Source of the DNA: Acinetobacter chinensis
GTDB taxonomy: Bacteria > Pseudomonadota > Gammaproteobacteria > Pseudomonadales > Moraxellaceae
Length of the DNA stretch: 64,000 nucleotides
Assembly (NCBI RefSeq): GCF_002165375.2
Contig: NZ_CP032134.1
Location: 186,001-250,000, forward strand
Reading direction: 5' to 3'
Shown piece by piece: positions 8,165-21,289 of the stretch. Position numbers and translations under genes: made by a program. Numbering within the stretch: position 1 is the first letter of the stretch; each line of letters starts with the position of its first letter. The notes beneath the pieces are model-generated. The model was not told where the DNA came from. It worked only from the letters and a program-made list of their open reading frames with translations, and made no database searches.

Positions 8165-9376
8165 TCAGTGCTGGTGCATGCTTGCAAGTTGTTTGGCTTT
8201 ACTGCTGTACAGAGCCAGTCCTAACTTCTGAACATTACGCCCGTTCCTCAGTAAAAAATCATCTATTTTGCTTGAGTGGCGCGCACCTGTATAAAGCAGC
8301 AGATTACGGGCGATCAGATAGTATGCAAACCATGCAGCAGGGCGTTGTTTTAAACCCAGCTGGCGCATTTTTTTACGTCCAATAAAAAACTGAGTCACTT
8401 CCAGGTGCTGTCTGTAAGCCAGTTTCTGCTGCAACGGTCGCATATAGCGGTATTGCCGTTCAAAAGGTTCTTTGGAAAGACTCGATCCCAGTGAAACACT
8501 TGATTCATCAGACTTGGGGTGGGCGAAATGCATCCAGTAAATGAGCTTCCATCCATCAGACTCTTTATTCACCAGCCATTTTTCATCAATACCCATTAAC
8601 CAGCCTGCATATTTCCAGAAATGCAGAAAACTGTCGACTTCCTGCTTTGAAGGAAAAATGCCAAGTGCCCGAATTCCAATCAGCACCACACCACTGAAAG
8701 CAATATTGGTCATGGCCTGATCAAACTGATTAATAGGAATGCCCCAGGTGTCGGCATCCCATTTTTCAGACTTTCCAAGATGGTAGCGCACCAGTGAATG
8801 AATAAACCGGACATAGATGGTGGATGTAAAGCCTTTGTTGAAACGCTCAAAACCTTTTTCTTCAGTGATATCAATCCACCATTTTGTGGTTTCGGCAAGC
8901 CGTGTGCCGGCCTGCTTTTTCAGTGCCCCGGTCAGCACCAGTGGCTGGTTGAATCCTGGATACATATAGCCTGTCATCAGGGACAGATCACGCAGAATGA
9001 AACCATTATTGACCCCGAGTCGGTAAGTAAACCTGAGAGCATCATCAATTTTCTGCTGATCGTACCATTCCGGTTTCTGTTCAACTTTTCTGAAAAAATC
9101 AGTCAGTACCGGCATTTCATGAGGTAACTGATCCAAACCCTTATACAGCGCCGTTTCAAAATACTGCCGATGCTCTTTTGGATTCTGAACGACCCATTGC
9201 ATGACAGTATCCATAGCATCATCACCACTTTGCAGAGCGCGGTTCAATGCCTGATATTCTTCAAAACTGGGAGAAACTTCCTGATCAGCCATATAGCTTA
9301 AAATTTTTGATTTCAGACTGAACTGAGGGATGTCTTCAAATGCAGCCAGTCGGCTGGGTCTGTTTAATGTTTGCAT
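8165..9376 (-). CDS. DUF2236 / MpaB-like oxygenase family protein
   Basis: The 403-residue protein resembles the DUF2236 (ER-bound oxygenase MpaB-like, latex-clearing-protein-related) family, whose studied members are haem-dependent oxygenases. The family signature R-x2-H-x2-VR is visible as RFIHSLVRYH at about 190-199. No signal peptide is evident. ATG 9376 (MQTLNR) is taken as start, with AGGA ten bases upstream; an in-frame TTG at 9385 overlaps that site. It is divergent from a TetR regulator 86 bases away, which probably represses it. Substrate unknown. Confidence 0.82.
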   Translation of the reverse strand: MQTLNRPSRLAAFEDIPQFSLKSKILSYMADQEVSPSFEEYQALNRALQSGDDAMDTVMQWVVQNPKEHRQYFETALYKGLDQLPHEMPVLTDFFRKVEQKPEWYDQQKIDDALRFTYRLGVNNGFILRDLSLMTGYMYPGFNQPLVLTGALKKQAGTRLAETTKWWIDITEEKGFERFNKGFTSTIYVRFIHSLVRYHLGKSEKWDADTWGIPINQFDQAMTNIAFSGVVLIGIRALGIFPSKQEVDSFLHFWKYAGWLMGIDEKWLVNKESDGWKLIYWMHFAHPKSDESSVSLGSSLSKEPFERQYRYMRPLQQKLAYRQHLEVTQFFIGRKKMRQLGLKQRPAAWFAYYLIARNLLLYTGARHSSKIDDFLLRNGRNVQKLGLALYSSKAKQLASMHQH

Positions 9377-9410
9377 TGTGATCAATTCCTGATTATTGTT
9401 TGATCAGACT

Positions 9411-9446
9411 TTAATATGAATATTTATTCGCATTCAATTCGCATAT
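9411..9446. promoter_or_regulatory. Candidate TetR operator between the MpaB-like and TetR genes
   Basis: The intergenic region holds GAATATTTATTC (9418-9429), an inverted repeat of GAAT/ATTC, and two direct copies of ATTCGCAT at 9426-9433 and 9437-9444, spaced 11 bp. Their position between two divergent starts fits autoregulation and control of the neighbour. No binding evidence exists. Confidence 0.45.
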
Positions 9447-9462
9447 CACAACAGGCATAACC

Positions 9463-10059
9463 ATGAGAAAACAGCCACAACAGAAGCGGGCACGACTGAT
9501 CGTGGACAATATCCTTGAAGCAACACAGCTCTGTATTGCAGAACATGGGTTGTTACAGGTAACCACACCCAAAATTGCTGAAAAATCAGGTGTCAGTGTT
9601 GGCTCTATTTATCAGTACTTCGAAAATAAAGAAGAAATCGTTCAGGAACTCCTGCGCCGTAAAAGTGAAAATCTTGGGCTGGCTCTGAAACAGCTGGCAA
9701 CGGCTCAGGAGCAGCTGAAGCTTGAAGAAATCATTCCACTTAGTATTCAGTTCGGATTTGACATGATGAAAGCAGATGATGGTTTCTTTATAGAAATCCT
9801 GAAACACTGGCATGGTTATAACAACTCTGAAGCAGCTCAGATTCTGGAAAAACACTTTTTTGAGGTTGGTTTATATGTTTTTAACCGATTTTTTCAGCAC
9901 TGGAACTTCGAAACTTTAAAGAATAAATCCTTTGTGATTATCAACAGCACACTTTTCACTATGATGAGATATGTCTCAAACAATAGTTTTCTTATTTCAG
10001 AACAACAACTTAAGAAAGAATTAACATTAATGATTCTGGCGTATTTAAGTCAGGATTAA
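9463..10059 (+). CDS. TetR/AcrR-family transcriptional regulator
   Basis: The 198-residue protein has an N-terminal TetR DNA-binding domain (about 10-60) with the helix-turn-helix TTPKIAEKSGVSVGSIYQYF and KEEIV after it. The C-terminal ligand domain is divergent and its inducer cannot be guessed. It is divergent from the MpaB-like oxygenase gene, and the short space between them contains repeats that could be its operator, so it most likely represses that gene and itself. The ATG at 9463 has a weak upstream site. Confidence 0.9.
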   Translation: MRKQPQQKRARLIVDNILEATQLCIAEHGLLQVTTPKIAEKSGVSVGSIYQYFENKEEIVQELLRRKSENLGLALKQLATAQEQLKLEEIIPLSIQFGFDMMKADDGFFIEILKHWHGYNNSEAAQILEKHFFEVGLYVFNRFFQHWNFETLKNKSFVIINSTLFTMMRYVSNNSFLISEQQLKKELTLMILAYLSQD

Positions 10060-10152
10060 ATATTTTTAAATAAAAATACATTGTAAAACAGTTGTTTAGT
10101 TATTTTGTGGTTTGAAATATAAACACCCGTTTTAAATATTTTAAAAATAGGG

Positions 10153-10180
10153 TTGTGTCTGCTCTGAAATACTGTAGAAT
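10153..10180 (+). promoter_or_regulatory. Candidate rRNA promoter P1
   Basis: TTGTGT at 10153-10158 and TAGAAT at 10175-10180 are separated by 16 bases. Confidence 0.5.
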
Positions 10181-10291
10181 GCACATCCATCGGCGGTGAT
10201 GAAGATTAAAACTTCTGATAAAACAGTAGCTTAGCATAGAATGGTTAAGTTGGGTTTTAGAAAGAAAGTTTAAAATAATTTACATTACATG

Positions 10292-10319
10292 TTGACTTTG
10301 AAGAGATTCAGAGTAATAT
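10292..10319 (+). promoter_or_regulatory. Candidate rRNA promoter P2
   Basis: TTGACT at 10292-10297 and TAATAT at 10314-10319 are separated by 16 bases, a near-consensus sigma-70 promoter about 200 bases before 16S. Confidence 0.65.
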
Positions 10320-10522
10320 AGCCGACCTAGCTTGATGCTGACGAAGCATTGAGAAGATCATTAAGAGAATATGAAGAACAACTTGTGTGGATTTTTACTG
10401 ATTGATCGATCGAAATTATTTTCATTGATTGAATGGTTTAAATTACTCGAAGTTTATTTGAGAGAATTTGTCAGAAAATTGATGAGCCAAGATTGGCACC
10501 CTTTAAGGTGCTAGCAAGTATT

Positions 10523-12059
<1,537 letters not shown>

Positions 12060-12118
12060 ACGAAAGATTGACGATTGGTAAGAATCCACAACAAGTTGTT
12101 CTTCATTGATGTATCTGA

Positions 12119-12195
<77 letters not shown>

Positions 12196-12239
12196 TTCTG
12201 ACGAATCAGCACAGAAACAGATATATCGGGATCTTAACT

Positions 12240-12315
12240 GGGGACTTAGCTTAGTTGGTAGAGCGCCTGCTTTGCACGCAGGAGGTCAGGAGTTCGACTC
12301 TCCTAGTCTCCACCA
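12240..12315 (+). tRNA. tRNA-Ala (TGC)
   Basis: A 76-base cloverleaf with encoded CCA, anticodon TGC and the G3-U70 pair that identifies tRNA-Ala. It is the second tRNA of the 16S-23S spacer. Confidence 0.97.
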
Positions 12316-12698
12316 TCACATTAAGTGAAGTTCTGAATTATAGAATTTAGTGAATATGACGATCATCTGATCTCAGTTTATTAAGTTCTGTGATTTATCA
12401 CAGTTTGCTACCTGCTGACGAGGCGGTAGTTAATCATTAACAGCATATATTTGAGTTGAAATAAATTGTTCATACTCATGACCGACATTAACACTGACAG
12501 TAATTTATTACTGTGATGTGAAAATGAAGGAAATGAGAAACTAGCGATTAAACTGAATCAAGCGTTTTGGTATATGAATCTAATTGAAGCTGTACAGTGA
12601 TTAATTTCACAGACGCCAACTGTATGAGAGTGATGAGAAATCGTCGCGATCTGTTGCTCATCCTACTTGTAGGGATGAACGACTGTTTGGGGTTGTAT
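12316..12698 (+). other. 16S-23S spacer, distal part
   Basis: Transcribed spacer without a gene. Its end (12682-12705) pairs with 15584-15609 to form the 23S processing stem. Short reading frames here are chance. Confidence 0.8.
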
Positions 12699-15592
<2,894 letters not shown>

Positions 15593-15768
15593 ACAACACC
15601 CAAACAGTTGTTGTATAAAGCTCAGTTGATTCGATATTCATCAGAATGACTTGATTCAGAATCGCAACAGTATGACAATGTTCCAACTCAGATAGAGCTG
15701 TTAATAACTCATTTGGAAAAAGCATTGGCATCTAAATAAGACCAAAGCAAGTATCCATAAACAGTTGT

Positions 15769-15883
15769 GCTGGCGACAATAGCAAGAGTGAACCACCTGA
15801 TCCCTTCCCGAACTCAGAAGTGAAACCTCTTTGCGCTGATGGTAGTGTGGGGTTACCCATGTGAGAGTAAGTCATCGCCAGCT
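15769..15883 (+). rRNA. rrf: 5S ribosomal RNA
   Basis: The 5' GCTGGCGAC pairs with the 3' GTCATCGCCAGC, and the core includes the conserved CCCGAACTCAGAAGTGAAAC. About 115 bases. It ends the rRNA operon and is followed by a terminator. Confidence 0.95.
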
Positions 15884-15894
15884 CATTATTCCTA

Positions 15895-15930
15895 AACACC
15901 CTCAATCATTTGATTGAGGGTGTTTTTTAT
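15895..15930 (+). terminator. Terminator of the rRNA operon
   Basis: ACACCCTCAATCA and TGATTGAGGGTGT form a 13-bp stem followed by TTTTT. Confidence 0.92.
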
Positions 15931-16004
15931 TGGTTGAAAAATTAAATAGATTTAAAATAATTAAAGATATACATTAGTTTATATAAAAATATAAGGTGCT
16001 ATAA

Positions 16005-16592
16005 ATGGAAGGAAAAGTAGCTTGTTCAGAATGTAATGCTTTGATTTTGATTGATACAGCAACAAAAAATAAAGGTCTATGTGTACCTTGTGCAAAAGGT
16101 TATAGGAAACAAATAGAAGAATCTAAAAAACGTTATCAAGATGATAAAAAATATAGAGACTCAGAAGAATATAGATATTGGGTAAATTTATTACAAAAGG
16201 TATCTTGTGTAGCTGATTTAAGAAACTTAGCTTTTGAAGAACAAGTCTATTTTGTTATAAATGTGTTGATTGGAGAAGTATTTAATGGTGGATTTGATCA
16301 GTATTTCCATAATAGTTCAGGAAATTATTATGCTGAAACACTACAAGCCTTAAATGAATTAAAAGCTTTTAAAAGTTTAGAATTATTGGAAAGTGCAAAA
16401 GTAATATTATTTGGTAGTCTGGATGTTCCAAGTGATCGAGGGTTAAGATTTGACATATTAAATAGCAAAGGAGATGTAGAAAATATCGAATTAGATCAAT
16501 TAGACAGGAGTTTTTGGGAATTTCCAGATCAACTTGATCAAAAAATACTTCAATTTGCTCAATTAAAAAAATTGTTTAAACTATTTGAGTGA
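16005..16592 (+). CDS. Zinc-ribbon plus DUF4375 (DMP19-like) protein
   Basis: The 195-residue protein begins with a Cys4 zinc-ribbon (Cys7, Cys10, Cys26, Cys29), followed by a charged linker and a DUF4375/DMP19-like domain at about 70-190 with FNGGFDQYFHNSSG at 93-106. DMP19 of Neisseria is a DNA mimic, and relatives occur as immunity-like genes; which applies here is unknown. It is visibly more A/T-rich than its neighbours and lies alone in the scar region after the rRNA operon, which suggests transfer. AAGGTG is seven bases before the ATG. Confidence 0.75.
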   Translation: MEGKVACSECNALILIDTATKNKGLCVPCAKGYRKQIEESKKRYQDDKKYRDSEEYRYWVNLLQKVSCVADLRNLAFEEQVYFVINVLIGEVFNGGFDQYFHNSSGNYYAETLQALNELKAFKSLELLESAKVILFGSLDVPSDRGLRFDILNSKGDVENIELDQLDRSFWEFPDQLDQKILQFAQLKKLFKLFE

Positions 16593-16622
16593 ATTCAGAA
16601 TTATAAATAATTCTTCAAAATA

Positions 16623-16763
16623 ATGGGATTACTAGATGTTGGTGTAATTGCAAAATCAGAAAAACTTTCGTTTATAATTGAGAAAGATAAAGAAGGTAAA
16701 TTCCTTTTGAATACGAACGAAAATGTTACGCGGGCGTTGAATAGATTTGGAATTATTGTCTAA
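16623..16763 (+). CDS. Short orphan ORF, possibly a gene remnant
   Basis: An open frame of 46 codons directly follows the DUF4375 gene, in equally A/T-rich DNA. The product starts MGLLDVGVIAKSEKL and has no signal or motif I recognise. It has no clear ribosome-binding site. It could be a tiny gene or the tail of a lost partner gene. A weak hairpin with a T-run follows at 16771-16800. Confidence 0.35.
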   Translation: MGLLDVGVIAKSEKLSFIIEKDKEGKFLLNTNENVTRALNRFGIIV

Positions 16764-17009
16764 ATAAAAGAAAACCCCATCATCCTGACGGGATTTTTTC
16801 GTATTGGTTCGTTAGGTAAACTCTTATATTACCCACTTCCTGTCTTTTTATGATTTATATTTTAGTGAATTGATCACATTAGATATATTCGCCAATCCAT
16901 GCTGACATTCACATAGAAAAGAAACTATTGATAACACCCAATGTTTTTAATGTAGTAATCCCCGAGATTAAAAACATATGAAAATTAAAGACTGGCTCCT
17001 TTTATTCGA
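16764..17009. other. Intergenic scar sequence
   Basis: Apart from an imperfect terminator-like hairpin at 16771-16800 nothing was recognised in this A/T-rich stretch. Confidence 0.4.
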
Positions 17010-17231
17010 TCATGTTCCTTGATAAGCATTTAAGCGAAATGCAAAGTTTTGTCCAAATAACTGAGCGGTTTTAATATCGCCAGCATCAAAAGCATCTGCC
17101 GGACTGGCATGTTCGGCTTGTGCCATAAGACCAGACCATGACCCGAGACGATTGGCTGCTTGGGTATATGGAACACCTTGATGTTGCTCAGGTAAAATAG
17201 GGTTGCCGACCCATACCATACCGTGCTGCAT
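17010..17231 (-). pseudogene. 3' remnant of a WrbA-like flavodoxin / NAD(P)H-quinone oxidoreductase gene
   Basis: About 73 codons remain. The segments HGMVWVGNPILPEQHQGVPY, ANRLGSWSGLMAQ and AGDIKTAQLFGQNFA match the C-terminal third of WrbA-like flavodoxin-fold NAD(P)H:quinone oxidoreductases. The N-terminal FMN-binding part is missing and there is no upstream start region; the match stops abruptly near 17231, where MerR-like sequence on the other strand begins. It is not expected to be functional. Confidence 0.72.
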
Positions 17232-17239
17232 TGAAAAGG

Positions 17240-17550
17240 TGAAAAGCGAAATCAGGGTCGATTGCTTATCCCCAGCAGGTAACGAGGAAACGGTAAACCC
17301 TGCGGCAGGTTTTTCCTTAACTGAAATTACGCAGATGTTTAGCCAGGAGGGACAGCCTGAATTAGATCGAGAAATGTTAAACCAGAAAGCTGAGCAACTG
17401 GAACAGATGACCCGACGTTTACATTTTATCAGTGAGGGACTGAGACATGCTGCGGTGTGCCCTGCGGAAAATCATATGCAATGTCCGACCTTTCAAAAGT
17501 TTTTAAAAGCAGCAATTGAGGGCGAATATCAACCGACTAAACTTGAGTAA
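17240..17550 (+). pseudogene. 3' remnant of a MerR-family regulator gene
   Basis: The frame carries a MerR-type C-terminal half: AAGFSLTEITQMFSQEGQPE, a dimerisation helix rich in Gln/Leu (LNQKAEQLEQMTRRL) and a Cys-containing tail (VCPAENHMQCPTF). The N-terminal helix-turn-helix is absent; a scrap LSPAGNEE resembles the MerR wing region, so there may also be an internal deletion. It is fused back-to-back to the flavodoxin remnant. The open frame begins at 17203, inside the remnant of the other gene, so that start is accidental. Confidence 0.65.
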
Positions 17551-17602
17551 TACTGAGTCGATGCACGTTATTTTTATTCAGTTCATAACGTGTTGCGTTG
17601 CA

Positions 17603-17670
17603 TTGTCATCTTTTCGCCATAAAGACTTCATTCCGGTGCAGTAAAAGCGTCATAAAAAACTGTTTATATT
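17603..17670 (+). promoter_or_regulatory. Candidate Pho box array and -10 of the phytase-like lipoprotein gene
   Basis: Five 7-mers repeat every 11 bp: TTGTCAT (17603), TCGCCAT (17614), ACTTCAT (17625), GTGCAGT (17636) and GCGTCAT (17647), separated by 4-base spacers. A -10-like TATATT lies at 17665-17670. This is the layout of PhoB sites (CTGTCAT, 4-base spacer, repeat). PhoB control is inferred. Confidence 0.65.
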
Positions 17671-17701
17671 TGAATCAATTTTGATCAAATGTATAAAGAC
17701 C

Positions 17702-18952
17702 ATGAACAGGAAAACTTTATTGACTCTATTTTGTTGTAGTGCTTTGGGGTTAACAGCATGTAATGACAATGAGGATGATTTCTCGCCTGAATCATCGGTT
17801 ATAGTGCCTACTTTAGTTTCTTTTGCTAAGCTTGACGTTGAAACCTATGCTGCAGGACCGAATTCAGGTGCAGCAGTGAAAGGGGCAAATGGTATTTTCC
17901 CACCCTTTAAAGGTCAACCGATCCAGGGTTTTTCAGGTGCTTTGAAAAATGGTGACGGGACGTACATGGCGATGGCGGACAATGGTTTTGGTACGCAAGA
18001 TAATTCATCTGATTTTTTATTACGTATCTATCAGATCAAGCCTGATTTTCGTACTGAATCAACAGGTTCAGCAAAAGTTCAGGTGATGGACTTTATCCAG
18101 TTACGTGATCCTAATGGATTAATTCCATTCACCATTTTTAATCAGAATACAGTGGATAGGTTGCTGACCGGTTCAGACTTTGATCCTGAATCCATTCAGA
18201 GAACAGATGATGGAAGCTATTGGATCGGTGATGAATTTGGTCCATATTTACTGCATTTTGATAAAGATGGTGTGTTGTTGGATGCACCTTTTCCATTGCC
18301 TGATCCATTTAAAAAGGGTGCGGAACTGCGTTCACCACAGAATCAGTTCAATAAAGCCGATATAAATTATACAGAACCTTTGACGCAACAAAGCGGTGGC
18401 TTTGAAGGTATGGCTCTGAGTAAAAATGGCTTATATCTGTACCCTTTACTGGAAAAACCTTTAAAAGGGCATGAGACTGAAAAAAAATTACTGATATTTC
18501 AGTTTGATTTACAGACAAAATCCTATACAGGAAAATTCTGGTATTTTCAGTTGAATCCCAAAGCCAGTAATATTGGTGATTTCCAGCTGTTTGATGATAA
18601 AAGAGGTATTATTATCGAACGCGATGCGACACAAAACAGGCTGGATGGCTATAAAAAACTGATTAAAGTTGAACTGGGTGAGCCAGGAACAGTTGTCAGG
18701 CGCGAAGATCTGGTCGACTTAATGAATATTGCCAATCCGCATCATCTTTCTGGAACACCACGTAAAGGTGATACTGGTACAGGAAAGATATTTGCCTTCC
18801 CGTTTGAAACAATTGAAGACGTCATTATTGAAAATAATCACACTTTAACCGTGTTGAATGACAATAATTTTCCAGGATCATCTGGACGCAATGCTGAACG
18901 TGCCGATGATAATGAAATGATTCAGATTAAATTACCCAAAGCATTGTTCTGA
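17702..18952 (+). CDS. Phytase-like esterase-domain lipoprotein
   Basis: A 416-residue protein with a lipoprotein signal (LGLTAC lipobox, residues about 15-20), followed by an esterase-like phytase domain. Recognisable family blocks are GSDFDPESIQ, WIGDEFGPYLLHFD and GGFEGMALS. It is probably anchored in the outer or inner membrane facing the periplasm. Relatives are linked to organic-phosphate use, and the 11-bp-spaced repeats upstream support phosphate control. ATG 17702 begins a normal signal; a TTG at 17681 in the same frame does not. Substrate not proven. Confidence 0.82.
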   Translation: MNRKTLLTLFCCSALGLTACNDNEDDFSPESSVIVPTLVSFAKLDVETYAAGPNSGAAVKGANGIFPPFKGQPIQGFSGALKNGDGTYMAMADNGFGTQDNSSDFLLRIYQIKPDFRTESTGSAKVQVMDFIQLRDPNGLIPFTIFNQNTVDRLLTGSDFDPESIQRTDDGSYWIGDEFGPYLLHFDKDGVLLDAPFPLPDPFKKGAELRSPQNQFNKADINYTEPLTQQSGGFEGMALSKNGLYLYPLLEKPLKGHETEKKLLIFQFDLQTKSYTGKFWYFQLNPKASNIGDFQLFDDKRGIIIERDATQNRLDGYKKLIKVELGEPGTVVRREDLVDLMNIANPHHLSGTPRKGDTGTGKIFAFPFETIEDVIIENNHTLTVLNDNNFPGSSGRNAERADDNEMIQIKLPKALF

Positions 18953-18976
18953 AGTTGATAGAAGTCTAAACAGGAT

Positions 18977-19008
18977 AAGATCAGCGGGTTTTACTGGCTG
19001 ATCTTTTT
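18977..19008 (+). terminator. Terminator after the phytase-like gene
   Basis: AAGATCAGC (18977-18985) and GCTGATCTT (18997-19005) pair perfectly and are followed by Ts. Confidence 0.85.
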
Positions 19009-19055
19009 CACGATGTGAGAAACAGGCGTATAATGATCAGATACAGGGAGTCATT

Positions 19056-20273
19056 ATGTCTGAATCAGCCGAAACAGCAGCTTATATTGAATACGGAAGC
19101 CGATCATTTCAGGCTGTTTTATTATCCTTGTTCCTGGCAGGTTTCGCGGTATTTTCATCCTTGTACTGTGTACAGCCAATGATGCCTTTTCTGGCAAAAT
19201 TCTTTGATGTCACACCCACTCACAGTAGTTTTCCTTTGTCTTTTTCCACCATTGCACTGGCGCTGGGGCTGCTGTTCGCCGGCTTGATTTCAGATCGCTA
19301 TGGCCGTAAACAGATCATGGTTATTTCACTGTTTGGCACTTCAGGTCTATTGTTGCTCAGTTCCTTTTTACCTTACTGGGAGTTTTTCTTAGCCACCCGA
19401 ATGATGGTGGGACTTGCAGTCAGTGGCGTTGCCTCAGTGGCAATGACTTATATTGGCGAGGAAATTGCCAGAAAAGATGTCGGTTTTGCCATGGGATTAT
19501 ATATTTCAGGCACGGCTATTGGAGGTATGAGTGGACGCCTGATTGCGGGGGTACTGCTGGATTATATTTCATGGCAGACTGCGACCATGATCATTGGTCT
19601 TTTAAACTTATGTATTGCTGTAATTTTTTATATAGCCTTGCCCGCATCTAAACATTTTGTCGCTTACCCGATTCAGTTCAAACGTTTCATTGAATCTTTT
19701 AAAAAAAATCTGGCAGATCATAAGCTTCGGTTATTGTTTGCTGAAGGTTTCATTCTCATGGGCTGTTTTGTGACGGTCTTTAACTATATGAGTTATCACC
19801 TGCTTGAACCTGAATTTGCACTGTCACAAACCTGGATTGGGTTGATATCCATTGCATATTTATCGGGTATTTACAGTTCACCTAAAGCAGCAGGGTGGAG
19901 TCGATCTTTTGGTCGGGGGAAAGTCCTGATGGCTATGTTCGGCAGTATGATTTCAGGCTTATGGATTATGCTGATTCCATCTTTATGGGCAATTTTAACA
20001 GGCTTACTGATTTTCACATTTTCATTTTTTGCAGCGCATTCGACCGCAAGCAGCTGGGTTTCAGTACAGTCACTGCAATACCGTGCCGTAGGTTCATCGT
20101 TATATTTATTTTGCTATTATCTGGGCTCCAGCTTCCTGGGTAGCAGCAGTGGACTGGTCTGGGAAGCATATGGCTGGCTGGGACTGACCATCACGATCAG
20201 TATAATTTTATGCGTGGGATTTCTCATCGCATACCGTTTAAGACTGCTGAATTTAAAAAATCCAACTGCTTAA
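19056..20273 (+). CDS. MFS transporter, YnfM-like
   Basis: A 405-residue inner-membrane carrier with about twelve hydrophobic segments and the MFS loop motif GLISDRYGRK between segments 2 and 3. The N-terminus (SSLYCVQPMMPFLAKFF) resembles the YnfM/arabinose-efflux-type group. CAGGGAG precedes the ATG at good spacing. Its stop overlaps the stop of the convergent hydrolase gene, so no terminator fits between them. The transported substrate is unknown. Confidence 0.88.
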   Translation: MSESAETAAYIEYGSRSFQAVLLSLFLAGFAVFSSLYCVQPMMPFLAKFFDVTPTHSSFPLSFSTIALALGLLFAGLISDRYGRKQIMVISLFGTSGLLLLSSFLPYWEFFLATRMMVGLAVSGVASVAMTYIGEEIARKDVGFAMGLYISGTAIGGMSGRLIAGVLLDYISWQTATMIIGLLNLCIAVIFYIALPASKHFVAYPIQFKRFIESFKKNLADHKLRLLFAEGFILMGCFVTVFNYMSYHLLEPEFALSQTWIGLISIAYLSGIYSSPKAAGWSRSFGRGKVLMAMFGSMISGLWIMLIPSLWAILTGLLIFTFSFFAAHSTASSWVSVQSLQYRAVGSSLYLFCYYLGSSFLGSSSGLVWEAYGWLGLTITISIILCVGFLIAYRLRLLNLKNPTA

Positions 20274-21289
20274 GGCGTTGTGTATTGCTGAATAAAAGCA
20301 ATACTGCTGTTACGAAGCTGATCCAAAGCTTCTTTTTCCACTGGATAATGCCCGCCACGTGGCAACATCACGATCTGATGTGGCACAGACAGATGTGCCA
20401 TGACAGGCTGGCTCAGTTCAAGCGGAGTCCAGTGATCTTCGGCTGGCTGAGTCAGTAAAACGGGACATTGTGTAAAAGCAGCAATCGACATTTCAGGTTT
20501 GTAATTCATATAACTGCTCAGAAAACCAATGGACATGGCATTGCCCGCAGATGTTTTATCCTTCAGCATGATGTTTAAGGCTTCAGGATCATTGGTCAGT
20601 CTGGACATTTTTGAGACCAGCGACATTGGTAATGGTGTGCGGTTAATGACGGGCAGGGTTGCACCCAGTTTCATACCTGGGAGCAGGATCGGACTGAATC
20701 CACTGAAGCGCATGGTTCCTTTTTTTACTTTCAGTTGCTGCTGATCCAGAAAGGTCATGCCAATCATGCCTTTGATATTTTTATTCCGCATGGCAACGTG
20801 CAGTGTCAGCATACCACCAGCAGATAAACCATAGAGGAAAATGGGGCGCTGGTCCTTCTCGGCTTCAGCATCAACAAAATCACTGACCACCTGTATCCAG
20901 TCCTCATAGCGAATGGCACTTTTGGAAGGATAGGTACTTAAACCATAACCAGGTAAATCCAGTGCCATCGTTTCATAGCCTGCCTGAGCCAATGGATGCC
21001 CCAGTACTAGACTCATCTGACGACCATTTGTTCCGACTCCATGCAGAAGTATGATTTTAGCTTTTGCCTCTGGATTCAGATAAGCATCGACATGAATTCT
21101 GTAGTCTTTCCAGCTCCAGAAAGATTCCTGTGGAACATTGTTTTCATTCAGTTGATATGAAGCAGGCATACGTTTCTGGAGGTTTTTCCAGGCATTCTGT
21201 TCTGTATAGAAATTTTCTTTAGAAACGGCAGCCCATCCTGAAGTGTTGAGACAGACCATAAATGCCATCAGCATACGTTTTATAAGCAT
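20270..21289 (-). CDS. Secreted alpha/beta hydrolase
   Basis: The 339-residue protein has an N-terminal signal-like segment (cut near GWAA) and an alpha/beta-hydrolase fold: oxyanion-region LLHGVGTNG, nucleophile elbow GLSAGG near residue 170, and a late His (GGHYP) with an Asp (AEDHW). It should act as an esterase, lipase-like or lysophospholipase-like enzyme in the periplasm. The leader holds weakly spaced CAT repeats (CAGTCAT, GATTCAT) that could be a poor Pho box. The stop overlaps that of the MFS gene by three bases. Confidence 0.85.
   Translation of the reverse strand: MLIKRMLMAFMVCLNTSGWAAVSKENFYTEQNAWKNLQKRMPASYQLNENNVPQESFWSWKDYRIHVDAYLNPEAKAKIILLHGVGTNGRQMSLVLGHPLAQAGYETMALDLPGYGLSTYPSKSAIRYEDWIQVVSDFVDAEAEKDQRPIFLYGLSAGGMLTLHVAMRNKNIKGMIGMTFLDQQQLKVKKGTMRFSGFSPILLPGMKLGATLPVINRTPLPMSLVSKMSRLTNDPEALNIMLKDKTSAGNAMSIGFLSSYMNYKPEMSIAAFTQCPVLLTQPAEDHWTPLELSQPVMAHLSVPHQIVMLPRGGHYPVEKEALDQLRNSSIAFIQQYTTP

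Larger units (their letters stand above)
10060..10522 (+). other. rRNA operon promoter and leader region
   Basis: No gene is seen. The stretch carries two promoter-like elements and the 5' half of the 16S processing stem at 10373-10398, which pairs with 12078-12104, the usual RNase III substrate. The rest is leader RNA. Confidence 0.75.
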
